Counted from the first letter of the stretch, positions 1-10,967 are shown. The stretch: 64,000 bases of DNA from Paraphoma chrysanthemicola (GCA_020744225.1 JAGMWG010000030.1:62001-126000); one strand, 5' to 3'. Program-made: numbers and translations. Notes: generated by a model from the letters alone, not told the origin.

Positions 1-324
1 ATAATGCTAGTGAGAGATCTGCCAAGCTGCTGCATGGCCATGGGCCAATGATCAATAAACGAGCCGATCCCGCCCCACTACCAGTTAGCGCTCACGGTTG
101 CGCCCCCGCAGCATCAGCCGCACTACCGTCCGTTCGCCATGCCAACATGTAGGCGACAGGCTGCAGCGTCGGCCACAAGGCTGAGGCTGAGCGACAACAG
201 CTGTCGAAAGCGCTGCTGCTGCTACTGCTGCTGCTGCCAGACTATGATCAATCCCTCCTTTCGGCATGCATCGACTCCCAACAGGCATACGTCCATCCCT
301 CCTCCCACCGCGTAATCACCCCGA
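1..324. other. Upstream region of the first NLR gene
   Basis: No gene was recognised here. A short CTG/CTA-type microsatellite lies at about 211-238. The stretch directly precedes the ATG at 325, so it probably holds the promoter of the downstream NLR gene, but no clear TATA element was seen. Confidence 0.4.
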
Positions 325-1353
325 ATGCCGCGCCGACTACGCCGCGAAGACTATACCGTAGGATGGGTGTGCGCGCTGCCTGTCGAGCTGGCAGCGGCCA
401 AGGCGATGCTCGACGAGAAGCACGAAAACGCCATTCGCGAAGTCGGTGATGACGACGAGAACGTATACTGCATGGGATCGGTTGCAGGCCACAACGTCGT
501 GATCGTATGCCTTCCAGCGGGCCACATTGGAAACAACCCAGCGGCAGCTGTGGCGACGCAGATGCGGACAGCATTCAAGGGCATCCGATTTGGGCTGATG
601 GTGGGCATCGGTGGAGGAGTTCCCAGCGCAGAGGCAGACATTCGACTCGGAGATGTGGTAGTGAGCCAGCCGCAGCGGAGGCTCGGCGGAGTGGTACAGT
701 ACGACCTTGGGAAAGCGACGCCGGATGGATTGGAGAGGATCGGAGCGCTAAACTCACCACCTCGGATACTGCTCAGCGCTGTAAGCACTGTACAGGCAAA
801 CGAAATGGTGGGCAAGAGCACGCTATCTAACCACATATCCATACTCGAGCGCATCCCTACCTTCCAGCGCCGCAGGGCAGGGTCCGATTTTCTGTTCAAG
901 GCAGCCTATAATCACGAACACGGCGCCACGTGCGGCCAGTGTAGCGCCGAGAGTCGACAACCACGACCAGAACGCGAGGGCGGAGCAGAGGTGACGGTAC
1001 ACTACGGCACGATTGCGTCTGGCAATCAGGTGATGAAGGATGCTGCTGAGAGGGACAGAGTCAGCGCGAAACTTGGCGGGGTGCTCTGCTTTGAGATGGA
1101 GGCAGCGGGGCTGATGAACAGCTTCCCATGCCTTGTCATTCGCGGGATCTCCGACTACGCCGACACACACAAGAACTCCAAGTGGCAGTCTCACGCGGCA
1201 GGGACAGCAGCAGCGTATGCGAAGGAGTTGTTATCGGTGATACCGGCAGCAGAGGTGATGAACACACGCCGTGCAGAGGATTCCATGAACGGCGCAAGCA
1301 GTCAGTTCATTAATGGCATTGCTATCAAGGATGTAATCGAACTGACCCGGTGA
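325..1353 (+). CDS. Nucleoside phosphorylase-like N-terminal part of an NLR (PNP_UDP domain)
   Basis: This reading frame encodes a purine/uridine nucleoside phosphorylase-fold domain of the kind that forms the N-terminus of many fungal NLRs. Diagnostic stretches are YTVGWVCALPVELAAA at residues 11-26, the glycine-rich MVGIGGGVPS near residue 93, and FEMEAAGLMNSFPCLVIRGI followed by SDYAD near residues 255-280. The frame then enters the usual linker (AKELLSVIPAAEV) and stops at 1351-1353. The NACHT frame starts about 200 bp on in another frame, so I infer one gene with an intron. Candidate donors lie at 1255, 1333 and 1350, and candidate acceptors end at 1531 or 1552. The exact junction is unresolved. 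A short stand-alone phosphorylase-like protein is the alternative. The start is the first ATG of the frame and fits the family. Confidence 0.8.
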   Translation: MPRRLRREDYTVGWVCALPVELAAAKAMLDEKHENAIREVGDDDENVYCMGSVAGHNVVIVCLPAGHIGNNPAAAVATQMRTAFKGIRFGLMVGIGGGVPSAEADIRLGDVVVSQPQRRLGGVVQYDLGKATPDGLERIGALNSPPRILLSAVSTVQANEMVGKSTLSNHISILERIPTFQRRRAGSDFLFKAAYNHEHGATCGQCSAESRQPRPEREGGAEVTVHYGTIASGNQVMKDAAERDRVSAKLGGVLCFEMEAAGLMNSFPCLVIRGISDYADTHKNSKWQSHAAGTAAAYAKELLSVIPAAEVMNTRRAEDSMNGASSQFINGIAIKDVIELTR

Positions 1354-1552
1354 TAGAACGTTGTCTTCAATCATCATCTCCTAATCACGCTTCCCACAAG
1401 CGCACAAAGACCGACATTTCCGGTAGCTCAGAGCGTGGTTTTGCAGAGTAAGTCATTCATGTCCCTGAGTGACACTCCCCCACGGAAACCCTGCTGAACC
1501 AGACAGGCAGCAGACTGTCACGCGTACGTAGCTCAATCGTGCCCAAGTGCAG

Positions 1553-4390
1553 ACACGACCTGTTCTTACTATGCCAGTCCCTATCCACTCCCAGGAACCC
1601 TCAAGAATACAGCTGAACAATGAACAAAGGCAGAGTCTATTAGATTCTCTAAAATTTGAGCAGATTGATGCGCGCCAGATGACAATCAAGAGTGCCCACG
1701 CTAAGACGTGCAGATGGCTCCTGAAGAGTGAGCAGTACCTCAACTGGCTCGATATGACCAAGGTAGGTGAGCATCACGGCTTCCTATGGATCAAGGGAAA
1801 GGCGGGGACGGGAAAGTCGACATTGATGAAGTTCGCGTTGGTCAATGCTCGCAAGACGATGAAAGACCACATTGTGCTCTCTTTCTTCTTCAACGCACGT
1901 GGCGAAGACATAGAGAAGTCTACTATCGGGACATACCGGTCGCTGCTACTGCAGCTCCTGGAGCGTCTTCCAGCGCTCCAGAACGTCTTTGATTCGCTTA
2001 GCCTTTCAACATCAAGCTTAAGCACAGTCCGCCAATGGAATGTCGAATCGCTAAAAACACTATTAGAGCAAGCCATACGGAGTTTAGGAAATTCGTCTGT
2101 CGTATGTCTCATCGATGCGCTTGACGAATGCGAAGAAGAGCAGGTTCGGGACATGATCCAGTTCTTCGAGCACATCAGCGATCTAGCTGTGTCAAACGGC
2201 ATCCGCTTCCAGGTCTGCTTCTCAAGCAGGCACTATCCGTACATCACGATCCGCAACGGGTTAGAGCTCGTGCTGGAGGGGCAAGAGGGACACGTACAAG
2301 ATATTACCAACTACGTCGAGACTGAGCTGAAAATTGGGAAGAGCAAGATCGCACAGCGGGTTCGAGCCGAGCTTCAAGAGAAGGCATCAGGGATCTTCTT
2401 GTGGGTTGTACTCGTAGTCGGCATCTTGAACAAAGAGTCAGATCGTGGCAAGATCCACACGCTCCGAGAGAAGTTGCAGGAGATCCCTGGCGACCTACAC
2501 GAGCTCTTCCGCGATATGCTAACGCGCGACTCACATGACAAAGACGAGCTGGTGCTGTGTATCCAATGGGTGCTCTTCGCGACGCAGCCGTTGAGTCCGG
2601 AACAACTGTACCACGCCATTTACGCGGGCACCGATCCTGGGGCGAACACAGAATGGGATCCAGAGGATATAACCAAGGACGTGATCAAACTGTTCATCCT
2701 CAGCTCTTCGAAAGGGCTCGCCGAGATCACAGTGTCCAAGGAACCGAAAGCCCAGTTCATACACGAGTCGGAGAGAGACTTCCTTCTCAAGGAGAATGGC
2801 CTCGGCAAGATCTGGCCCGAGTTCAGAAGCAACTTCCTGGGCCAGAGCCACGAACGACTGAAGCAGTGCTGTCTTGACTACATCAGTGTCGACGTCGCCA
2901 CACCCTTAAAAATCCCCGATGACCTACCAAAAGCATCCTCACAACAAGCAGCAAGCTTGCGCAATTTAGCAACCAAAATATTTCCTTTTCTGGAGTATGC
3001 TGTTCGCAATGTGCTGTATCATGCGGACACCGCAGAAGGTGGAGGCATCTCCCAGGCGGACTTTCTTGACAGCTTCCCGCTTCCTCGATGGGTCAAGCTC
3101 GACAACATGTTTAAGAAGCACGAGGTGCGCAGACACAAAGATAATGTGAGTCTTCTGTATATTCTGGCCGAGTTGGATGCAGCGAACCTTATCAGTGTCA
3201 TCGGCTCCGTCAGCCACTGTTTGGACGTGGAGGCAGAGTCGTACGGTTGTCCTCTTTTCGCCGCGGCTGCTTTGAGCAGCGACAAGGCTCTTGAGGTGTG
3301 TAGGGACTCCATTGAGATTCGACGAGCTGATAGCAGCCCTGTTGCTGCATCAGACGATCAACAGACCCAGCATAAGCCGGCTCAGCGCACTGCAAGACGT
3401 GGCTATGTCTACTCGAAGTCAAAAAATCTTCTCTTGAATGCCGCAGAGCTTGGGGACGATGGAGTTCTTACACTGTTATTAAGATCAGGAAAGCTGGGAA
3501 TTGATTCGAAAGATTCGAGAGACAGGACTGTGTTGTGGTGGGCTACTAAGAACGGATGTGAGAGGGCAATGAGATGGTTACTTGATTCGGATCCTGCCTT
3601 TGTCAATTGCAAGGGTAAAGACAACCAGAGTCTGCTGTACATAGCAACGGAACAGGGAAATAAGGCGGTAGTCGCATTGCTGCTAGACAAGGGTGCCGAT
3701 GTCAACGCGCAGGGTGGACACTACGGCAACGCACTTCAGGCGGCTTCAGATCAAGGCCACAAAGAGGTCGCGACACTGCTGCTTGACAAGGGCGCTGACG
3801 TCAACGCGCAGGGCGGATTCTACGGCAACGCACTCTATGCGGCTTCAGCTAAAGGCCGAGAATCTATCGTAACGCTGCTGCTAGAGAAGGGCGCCGACGT
3901 CAACGCGCAGGGCGAATATTACGGCAACGCACTCCAGGCGGCTTTAGCTAGAGGCCACAAAGAGATGGCGACGCTGCTGCTAGACAAGGGCGCCGACGTG
4001 AACGCGCAGGGCGGATACTACGGCAACGCACTCCAGGCGGCTGCAGCAACAGGCTACAAAGAGACGGCGACGCTGCTACTAGACAAGGGCGCCGTTGTCA
4101 ACGCGCAGGGCGGATTCTACGGCAACGCACTCCGGGCGGCTTCAGCTGGAGGCCATAAAGAGATAGCGACGCTGCTGCTAGACAAGGGCGCCGACGTCAA
4201 CGCGCAGGGTGGAGCCTACAGCAACGCACTCTGGGCAGCTTCAGCTGGAGGCCATAAAGAGATTGTAACGCTGCTGCTAGGCAAGGGCGCCGACGTCAAC
4301 GCGCTGGGTGACAAAGAGATATCAATGTTGCTGCTAGACAAGGGTGCCGACGTCAACGCGAAGGGTGGATACTACGGCAACGCACTCTAG
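1553..4390 (+). CDS. NACHT-ankyrin part of the NLR, ending in a premature stop
   Basis: The frame encodes the family helix before the NACHT (SAHAKTCRWLL), a Walker A P-loop GKAGTGKST and a Walker B-like CLIDALDECEEEQ. A winged-helix/linker region follows, then ankyrin repeats from about 3658. The first in-frame ATG is at 1571, but homologous layouts and the PNP frame just upstream suggest this is a downstream exon, so the left edge is an estimate. STAND proteins of this type are thought to oligomerise after ligand sensing by the repeats and to trigger incompatibility or defence through the N-terminal domain. The TAG at 4388-4390 lies inside an ankyrin unit where sister repeats read CAG. Reading on in frame gives 24 more codons to TAG 4463-4465. 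The last full unit also lacks about 15 residues near 4308. The allele may be slightly truncated or a recent pseudogene. Confidence 0.82.
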   Translation, partial: TRPVLTMPVPIHSQEPSRIQLNNEQRQSLLDSLKFEQIDARQMTIKSAHAKTCRWLLKSEQYLNWLDMTKVGEHHGFLWIKGKAGTGKSTLMKFALVNARKTMKDHIVLSFFFNARGEDIEKSTIGTYRSLLLQLLERLPALQNVFDSLSLSTSSLSTVRQWNVESLKTLLEQAIRSLGNSSVVCLIDALDECEEEQVRDMIQFFEHISDLAVSNGIRFQVCFSSRHYPYITIRNGLELVLEGQEGHVQDITNYVETELKIGKSKIAQRVRAELQEKASGIFLWVVLVVGILNKESDRGKIHTLREKLQEIPGDLHELFRDMLTRDSHDKDELVLCIQWVLFATQPLSPEQLYHAIYAGTDPGANTEWDPEDITKDVIKLFILSSSKGLAEITVSKEPKAQFIHESERDFLLKENGLGKIWPEFRSNFLGQSHERLKQCCLDYISVDVATPLKIPDDLPKASSQQAASLRNLATKIFPFLEYAVRNVLYHADTAEGGGISQADFLDSFPLPRWVKLDNMFKKHEVRRHKDNVSLLYILAELDAANLISVIGSVSHCLDVEAESYGCPLFAAAALSSDKALEVCRDSIEIRRADSSPVAASDDQQTQHKPAQRTARRGYVYSKSKNLLLNAAELGDDGVLTLLLRSGKLGIDSKDSRDRTVLWWATKNGCERAMRWLLDSDPAFVNCKGKDNQSLLYIATEQGNKAVVALLLDKGADVNAQGGHYGNALQAASDQGHKEVATLLLDKGADVNAQGGFYGNALYAASAKGRESIVTLLLEKGADVNAQGEYYGNALQAALARGHKEMATLLLDKGADVNAQGGYYGNALQAAAATGYKETATLLLDKGAVVNAQGGFYGNALRAASAGGHKEIATLLLDKGADVNAQGGAYSNALWAASAGGHKEIVTLLLGKGADVNALGDKEISMLLLDKGADVNAKGGYYGNAL
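3658..4390 (+). repeat. Near-identical 99-bp ankyrin-coding repeats
   Basis: About seven units of 33 codons have the consensus KGADVNAQGGYYGNALQAAS followed by GHKEIATLLLD. Units are nearly identical in DNA as well as protein, which suggests recent amplification or gene conversion rather than old divergence. Variation is concentrated at a few positions, such as GHY, GFY, EYY and GAY after NAQ. One unit, at about 4290-4320, is shortened by roughly 45 bp in frame. Confidence 0.85.
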
Positions 4391-4465
4391 GCGGCTTTAC
4401 AGAGCGGCCATAAAAATATCGTAGTATTGTTGCAGAAGCAGGGTGCATCAAAAGCCTCCGGATAG
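4391..4465 (+). pseudogene. Out-of-use C-terminal tail of the ankyrin domain
   Basis: After the TAG at 4388-4390 the same frame continues for 24 codons that complete an ankyrin unit (SGHKNIVVLLQKQGA) and ends at TAG 4463-4465. This is the expected terminus of the protein if the internal stop were CAG, as in the sister repeats. Confidence 0.75.
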
Positions 4466-5904
4466 CCCTGTCATTACTCATCGTGTCATACTCCGATTAC
4501 ATGCTTCTTACCCTCCTGTGGATTCCCGTAGTATATCTCGACTATAACAATATTCCGCTCAATATGCGTGCATACTGTATGAAGATAGTATAGCTAACTG
4601 ACAATTGTGCTTGTCAAGCTTAACCAGGATACTTCGCATCCGCTTTTGAGTCATGCGCGCGATACAACGTTCTCTTTACCTACAAATCAGATTGGACAAT
4701 AGCGCGAAAGTAAGGAGTCGCCCAAAGGAGCCGTCGTGGTTCGATAACACCCCAATATGGCTGTGTAAATCAGCATATATCTTACATGTCTAACAACGGT
4801 TGTCACGTGCCTTTACTACTAACCTAGAAATCTTTCGTCTGCAGCCAGGAGCAGGACAGTAAGAGGACTAAGTCAATGTCACGTGCAACACTTTGGAAAC
4901 TATGAAAGTTTCTTTGTGGCTGAGGCTTAGGGCGCTTTTGTACGGCCCGGCTTGATCGAGTGGCTACATATGCGCTAAGCTTGCTCGGGCAAAACGCTTA
5001 CTTGGCGTTGCAGGGACCCCTGCATTGTCAGAATGGAGTGCTGTCAGGACCGGAAGCCAATTGTGCAAGCGAGTGTACTATGAATACTAGTTTCTGTTTA
5101 AAGTTCATTTTATCGCGACATTGCAACTGCTCAGCATGTAATCGTACATTGCACGGCTTGTGTACCCGCGAGCCTTACCTCGGTCGGGCTCGGACTTAGT
5201 GAGAACAATACCTAGCTGACCTAAACCATCATCAGCTTGAGTGTGTTGTAGTAAGAGTTGAGGCCGAGCTAGGAATAGTAATAGCTAAGCTAATTGTGCT
5301 GTAGTAGTAAGATGATGCCTGCGCAGAAAGTGCGAAGCAATGTAGTAAAATGCTGTATTGCAGGCTAATAAGAATCTAAATGCACGGAATATGAAGCTTA
5401 GGCTCTGCATAATAGGTCCCGAGAATATCTGCGGCTGTCGGTCGCGCTTGACTTTGTTGTGTTTGACGTCGATGACGGTTTTCCGGCCCACCGGGTTTTC
5501 CGGTACGGGTGGAGGGACGTTACGACAGAACGATGTTTTGAGGTTTTAGTACCAAAGTGTCTCGCTACGCTGTGTGTCTCGCTTCGCAGTAGGTGACGTT
5601 AGTAGAGCTTTGCTTCATCGGGCGCTGATGCCGGTGATCAGTATTTTGAAAACCACTGTAACTTATTCTACGAGACGAAGAACGATGTCACGCCTGACAT
5701 TCTCCACACTCAGCGTCTCCAATGAGTCTGTGCAGCTTTTATGCCGAAGATGACCGCGCAGCCTTGTAGGATGTTCTAGTTCGCATGTCGATTGGTATTC
5801 AGCTAGGGCACTACAGTAACTAATATTTCTGCGATGAGGCACCGCCAGCAGCAAAGCATTGGTCTCGGCATCTGCTGCGAAACAGTGCAAGCTTGCCTCA
5901 TTTT
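4466..5904. other. Intergenic, with a decayed end of the dispersed repeat
   Basis: No credible gene was seen. Short reading frames here lack any recognisable composition. The stretch at about 5340-5525 resembles the 3' end of the dispersed repeat at 27990-28175. They share a TGTATTGCA-like word, CCGAGAATATCTG, GTTGTGTT and a terminal GGGACGTTA, so this is probably an old repeat end. Confidence 0.45.
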
Positions 5905-7358
5905 TCAATATAGTATGCCTCGATGAACCACTTCGATTTCGTCAATGTCATCGTCCAAAAGGGAGACTCCTGTCTCCTGTCCTGCAGCGCTAGCAAACTG
6001 CTCAGCCATGAAAGCCTCAAGTCCATCGGCAAACATCGGTAGCAACGTACAAAACTGTTCTTCTTCCGAGTTGTCTATAGAGTGCAGCACGAAGACCAGA
6101 CCCTTGTCGTCTTCGGCTGAGTCTCGAACGACTGATGAAGCTAGAAGAGATGAATCTTGTATTACGTCTTGTACGTCCATGACGAGCGACATGCAGCTAT
6201 TCCATCTGCATCTGTCGTATTTTGCAATGGAAATCTGCAGTGCGGTTGGCTCAGACATCGCACCGTGGATCAGAAAGTTATCTCCCTCTCCATGGAATGA
6301 AGCAAAATGCCCATGAAGCTTCTTCACGGCAGCATTTCCAATAAAGAGTACTTCAGGTTTGGTCTGACCGCTCATCGGACTTACGATGAAGAAAACCCCG
6401 TCGTCGATGAACGCCACAACCCCATGCCTAGACACTGTCCAAACAGACTGAAAGCTTTGTTGCCTCATTAACATCTCATCCATGTCTAGATTAAAGGATT
6501 TGACAGGACTACGGTCCGTCTCGCTTGATATCACATGGAGCTGGTATCGTACTGGCTTCTCTTCAATTGTGACAAATAGCTGACGGCGCCGTTCCCGATC
6601 GAACTGGTGAGCCACGATCTCACCACGCAGAGTGTGGAAGACAGGCTTACCCTGCCATACCATCGCAACTTGTTCGCACCGCATGTGATTCTGGGTTCTC
6701 TCCCACCCCGTCCCAAGTACAAGGAGCTCCTCGCTACCGCCGAATAAGAAGAGTGGCGTGCTATCAATACCCTCAATTTTGCGGATCTGGATTTGACGAG
6801 ACCCATGTGGTATCTGTACGAAGTTTCCTCTTTTCGCGCCGAGAAGCGTGCTTCGTTGCATTGTGATCATGGACGTGATATCATGTCCAGTGAGGATGCA
6901 TTCATTGACTTCGTTGTTGGTCGAATTGTAGATAGTGACTCGATCATCGAGATGTAAGAAGGCATAATATGGTGTATGAACAGAGCAGATTTTAGATGGG
7001 GCGAGTGTCAACTTTTGCATAGTCATGTTCGATCTTGGCTGATGCACGAGTGCAAGGAGTACTGTAACATTATGGAGTAAGAAATACGCTGATTATGTGG
7101 CTCATCCCTTGCCCATTCACGCCTGAGGGCTGACAGCTTGACGGCAACCATGTCGATATAGTGACAAAGAGTTTCCAACATCATGCGCTTATTTATACAG
7201 CGAATAAATGTCAGCAAGAACCCTTGGTCCATATCCATACCCTTTGTCAGCGGACGCTCGAATGCATACCCGTAGCACCAAAGCCTGGCTACCCCTTCGT
7301 ACACATTGGCGATTCCTTTCGCTTCGCTGGCGGCATGGAGATGCAGTCCTGCATCCAT
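5905..7358 (-). CDS. Unidentified protein, possibly beta-propeller-like, one intron
   Basis: The main frame (7061 down to 5905) is long and gap-free. It has alternating hydrophobic segments in the style of a beta-propeller, for example YYAFLHLDDRVTIYNSTNN and GVVAFIDDGVFFIV, but no catalytic motif I recognise. An intron at 7062-7120 (59 bp, GTGAAT to TTACAG) joins it in phase to an upstream exon. The first ATG of that exon is at 7358, giving about 464 residues. The upstream frame stays open to 7439, so another 5' exon is possible. The join is inferred from splice sites and frame. I cannot name a family. A few Asp/Glu-rich residues precede the C-terminus (LLDDDIDEIEV). Confidence 0.55.
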
Positions 7359-7716
7359 CGCGTCGTGCCGTTCGACCCAACTGAGCACCGTTATTCGATT
7401 GCTTAGTGCCTCCGCGCCGAGGATAACCTGATCGGCTAGTCAGCGCAGTTTCTGCCCGCTCCCGCTGTATTGAAGGAGGAGGTCAGTCGCTGTCTCGGCG
7501 TAGAGTCATCGAAGGCTGACTATAGCATGTATGAGAACTGAATGTATTGTTGTCCGTCCCGTTGGTCAGCTGACGGTGATGAATGATTTCATGACTAAGA
7601 CATTGTGCCTGCGCTTTGTGTCAGACCGTGGAGCTTCGTAGCATAGAGGTCTCGCAACCTCTTGCAAATCAACCCGAAAAATTTAGTACCACTGGTATAT
7701 TCCCAACATATTGAAC

Positions 7717-8193
7717 ATGGCTAAGGACGCCACCACGGTTGTTGAGACATGGGTAGACGGCTGCATTTTTGCGGGAATTGTGTGCCTTGGGCGTCATGCG
7801 CAGAAGTCGCAGGCGCCATGTCATGCATGCTACCATACTCATCCTTTGATCTTGAAGGACAGGATTTTCGAAACCCAGGAAACGACTGAGCTAATGATCC
7901 AGCTAGAGACGATGCAAGACCGGTGGATATGTGGCGACTCGACCCCTTATCCATGCGTGGCGCGCCTCAGGCAAAATCTCGAACAAGGTTGGGTCAAGAA
8001 AATCGTGGAGGCAAAGATGAAATTGTACAGTGAGGCCAGCGAAGAGCCCGGCAAGAAGATCAGAGTTCTGTATTGTGGTAGCAATCTTTGGCCAAACGCA
8101 CTCTGCTGGCGATGCTGGGTGACTATCGACAAATCTGACAGCCTGTGGACTGAGGAAACCTTTGATGAGAAGGGCGTATGGAGAGCTGAATAG
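7717..8193 (+). CDS. Hypothetical cysteine-containing small protein
   Basis: The frame runs 158 residues from the ATG at 7717. It has a cluster of Cys/His early on (CHACYHTH) and a second set near the C-terminus (YCGSN, ALCWRCWVT), which could bind zinc. Between these lies a charged helical stretch (VKKIVEAKMKLYSEASEEPG). No signal peptide or membrane segment is evident. It is single-exon as read, with no recognised family. Its amino-acid composition is protein-like rather than random, but a chance frame cannot be excluded. Confidence 0.4.
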   Translation: MAKDATTVVETWVDGCIFAGIVCLGRHAQKSQAPCHACYHTHPLILKDRIFETQETTELMIQLETMQDRWICGDSTPYPCVARLRQNLEQGWVKKIVEAKMKLYSEASEEPGKKIRVLYCGSNLWPNALCWRCWVTIDKSDSLWTEETFDEKGVWRAE

Positions 8194-8289
8194 AGTGGCT
8201 TATTTTACTTGAATACCCTTACGTCTGAGTGAATGCATCAACGGTTTGTTGTTATCTTGAGCCAGATTGACTCACAGTAGTATTAATTC

Positions 8290-8682
8290 CCCTACTCAAA
8301 ATAACAATCTCTCTCCCAAACGCGCCGGCGCTTTCCCTGAATTGTCCTTGGGAGGAGATCCAAGATGATCAAGGTCAAGGATCCACTGAACAAAAGACCT
8401 ATCTTCGATAGAGGAGAGCTTGCGCTTGACTGGCGTTGTCGCGCTTCTTGCAGGGACACCTTGGAGGTTCGTCTCCAAAGTCGATCGTGAGACTTTGTAC
8501 AACCGTGCAAGTCTGCGATGAGATTGAGATGAATTTGATTGAATAGACGCAACTGCAAGGTATAACTTATTCTACCTTCAATTTCGAGTGATTGGAACTT
8601 GCGCTGTGTCGTCATCTTTGATGGGATAAGACGCGTCGCGCGCGACTTGGTGGGGTGGCCAGCGCGCTGGTAAAGCACATTA
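8290..8682 (-). mobile_element. Relic of a Fot1/pogo-type transposon (5' end and HTH region)
   Basis: On the minus strand the sequence starts at a TA (8681-8682). It then shows a terminal-repeat-like start (GTGCTTTACCA, then GGCCACCCCACCAAG). Downstream comes a frame that matches the helix-turn-helix N-terminus of fungal pogo transposases: YKVSRSTLETNLQGVPAR, then EDRSFVQWILDLD. The frame has a stop upstream of the HTH and ends at about 8296. No catalytic DDE part follows, so the element is a 5' fragment. Confidence 0.65.
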
Positions 8683-9202
8683 TCACTTCTCGCCGCATCT
8701 CAGCCTAACACTCGCATGGAAGGACTTTCCGAAAATTGGAAAAGAAAGCATTGAAGAGAGGGCGCGGTCTATCTCCTCAAGAAGATGAGATGCGTCGATG
8801 TACGGTACGGAATAAGGTACGAAAAGGTTTGCCACGTGTTACAAAACAAAGATCACATCGTTAGGAAGACTCCATGAGGGATTGGGCTTTGATAGGTTTG
8901 CAAATCCTACAAACACCAACGAAGATAGCGCAGGAAGTTCTTTTTCATATGACCACTTACAGAGACAAGAAAATGTTTTTCTTTCAGGTCGAATCTGGAC
9001 TGGAATTGCAGCGGACTCCTTTCAAGCATACGTCCGTGCACCAAGATGACGACGCCGTGATTGCGACTGTATCCAGCGCGCTGGGATGACAAAATGTCAA
9101 GGTAAAACGAGAAAGCTGTCTATGACGGCGTTTGCATGCAACGACCGGTCAATGGATGAAAGCTAGATTTGTGCGACGCAGCGAGCATTTCATTCTTGCA
9201 GC
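8683..9202. other. Intergenic region
   Basis: No gene or RNA was recognised between the pogo relic and the 3' end of the first P450 gene. Short frames here look like chance. Confidence 0.4.
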
Positions 9203-10967
9203 CTAGTAGACATGTACTTTGCAGCCAGCTTTGATTTTCAGAACTAGTGTTGCATCCTGTCTCTCAACACCAACGAGCTCCACCTGCTCATCTGCAGGGA
9301 TTTGGATTGTGTGGAATGCCTTCAAGAGGCGCACTACAGTATATGCAGCTTCCGTCATGGCGAAGTCCACTGCGGAATGCATTAGGGGACTGCATTGACA
9401 CTTCAGGCAACACTCACTCCCAGGACAGCTTCTTGGACCACCTTGGAACGGAAGATAGCCCCATCTTGACTTAACAGGGTCATGCTGAAGGGGCATATCT
9501 TCGGTCCATCGTTCGGGCCTGAACAGTTCGGCATCCATTCCGTAGAGGTCAGGTCGTCTGTGCATCGAGTAGACGCTGAAGGCTACTGCACTTCCCTTGG
9601 GTACGAGTACGGGCGACGTACCATTGAGCCCACCGCCGGTTGGAAGCACAGTGGTACGATTCGCGGTACGAGTATTCACAGGGATGGAAGGATAGAGGCG
9701 TAGTGCTGCGCCTGTCAGCCAGTAGCAGCAGTTTAGCTGCTCAATAGCTTACTTTCTTTCAAAACGTTCTGCAAATAAGGCAATTTCCTGAGCGTGTCCC
9801 TTGTGAGCGTTGAATCTGCAACGCATGCGAGAGCAATCTCCGCACGCAATCTCTCCATGACGGGTACGTGACGGACTAGGAGGAAACTATACTTGTCAAA
9901 CAGAACAATGCTCCGATTCTGATACTTACAACGTCCACGATAGCAAACACGCTGTCGTATCTCTGCCACCAGCTAGTAAATTGATAGTCTGCCCTCGGAG
10001 TTCCTTCCGATCAGAAACGCTGCTTGCGACCTTTTCCATGAAACACGGTCCTGCGGGGTTGTTACGCGCTTTCCTTCCTGGTATGAGTCTGTTGTCGATA
10101 AGCTGGTCCGCAAACTCATGCACATCCCGACACGCCTGGCGAGGTTCTTTGCCATCCACGAGCCAGTAAAGATCGAGCAGCCGGAAGCGTTTCGTGATCC
10201 AACGTTGGGCGGTATCAAAAGCGGTTGCAAAACTACGTTCTCCTGTAGCTTCGGGGACGACAAGACTCTGCATGGACTCGCCGAACAAAAACGTTGACGT
10301 TGTGTCGAGCGTGAGGCGGAAGAATAACGGCTGGAGATCGACCACTCCCTTGAATCCCTGAAGACCCTTGATAAGATCATCTACGCCTGTCTGAAAGACC
10401 TCTAGGTTCTCGTAGGATTTATGATTCAGATGTTTGCTCAGCAACCTTCGAGAACGTTTCCAAGCATCTCCTTCTTGTGTTAGGATACCATCGCCAAACA
10501 GAGGCAGCGTGACGTGTCGACGAGAACCAATGCCGAAGTCTATCGAGAAGTCAATTACGATGGTTGTGGACGATTACAACGATGCAATACCCCTGCATTT
10601 GGCAGAAAGAATGGCTTCGAGGTTGGCTGGCTCGATGGTGCCAAATGCCCTTGTACCCAAGAACTTGTGCTCTAGAGTGTTCCCTGTTTGCCGAAAGTGG
10701 AACAAGAAAAGCGCCATTAGCCGTGACTCCGAGTCTGCTCGGAAGATCTGTTCAAGCCGGTCCACACCCCACGGTCGCTGGTTGCGCAATCTAGGAGCGG
10801 GACGGCAGCCAAGACGTTCCCCGAAATGTTCGTCGTCCTGCATTCTCATGAGCACTTCTCTAATTCACGTATACGAACCATACCCTTGCTTGGCGAGTTC
10901 GGCGTACGTACTGTATCAGGGCACCGATGATGGTGGTAAATAACAATAGAGGGAAGGTTGCAAGCAT
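9203..10967 (-). CDS. Cytochrome P450, CYP52-like, five introns
   Basis: Joining six exons gives a complete 509-residue microsomal P450. The exons are 10967-10884, 10837-10591, 10539-9930, 9886-9753, 9705-9418 and 9369-9203. All five introns (43-51 bp) have GT-AG ends and the frame is kept throughout. The N-terminus is a membrane anchor (MLATFPLLLFTTIIGALIQY). Then come the CYP52-style segment FLGTRAFGTIEPANLEAIL, the I-helix AGGRDTTA, the K-helix KETLRLYP (ExxR), the FRPERW motif and the haem loop FQGGPRSCPG, followed by DFAMTEAAYTVVRLL. The intron at 9370-9417 falls just after the haem cysteine. Members of this clan often hydroxylate alkanes or fatty acids, but the substrate is not readable from sequence. 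It appears intact. Confidence 0.9.

Noticed and set aside
351..899. Long antisense frame opposite the PNP domain
   Set aside because: It overlaps a well-supported coding domain and shows no domain of its own.
4960..5199. 79-codon frame with several Cys
   Set aside because: No family resemblance, non-ATG start, and it lies in decayed repeat-like DNA.
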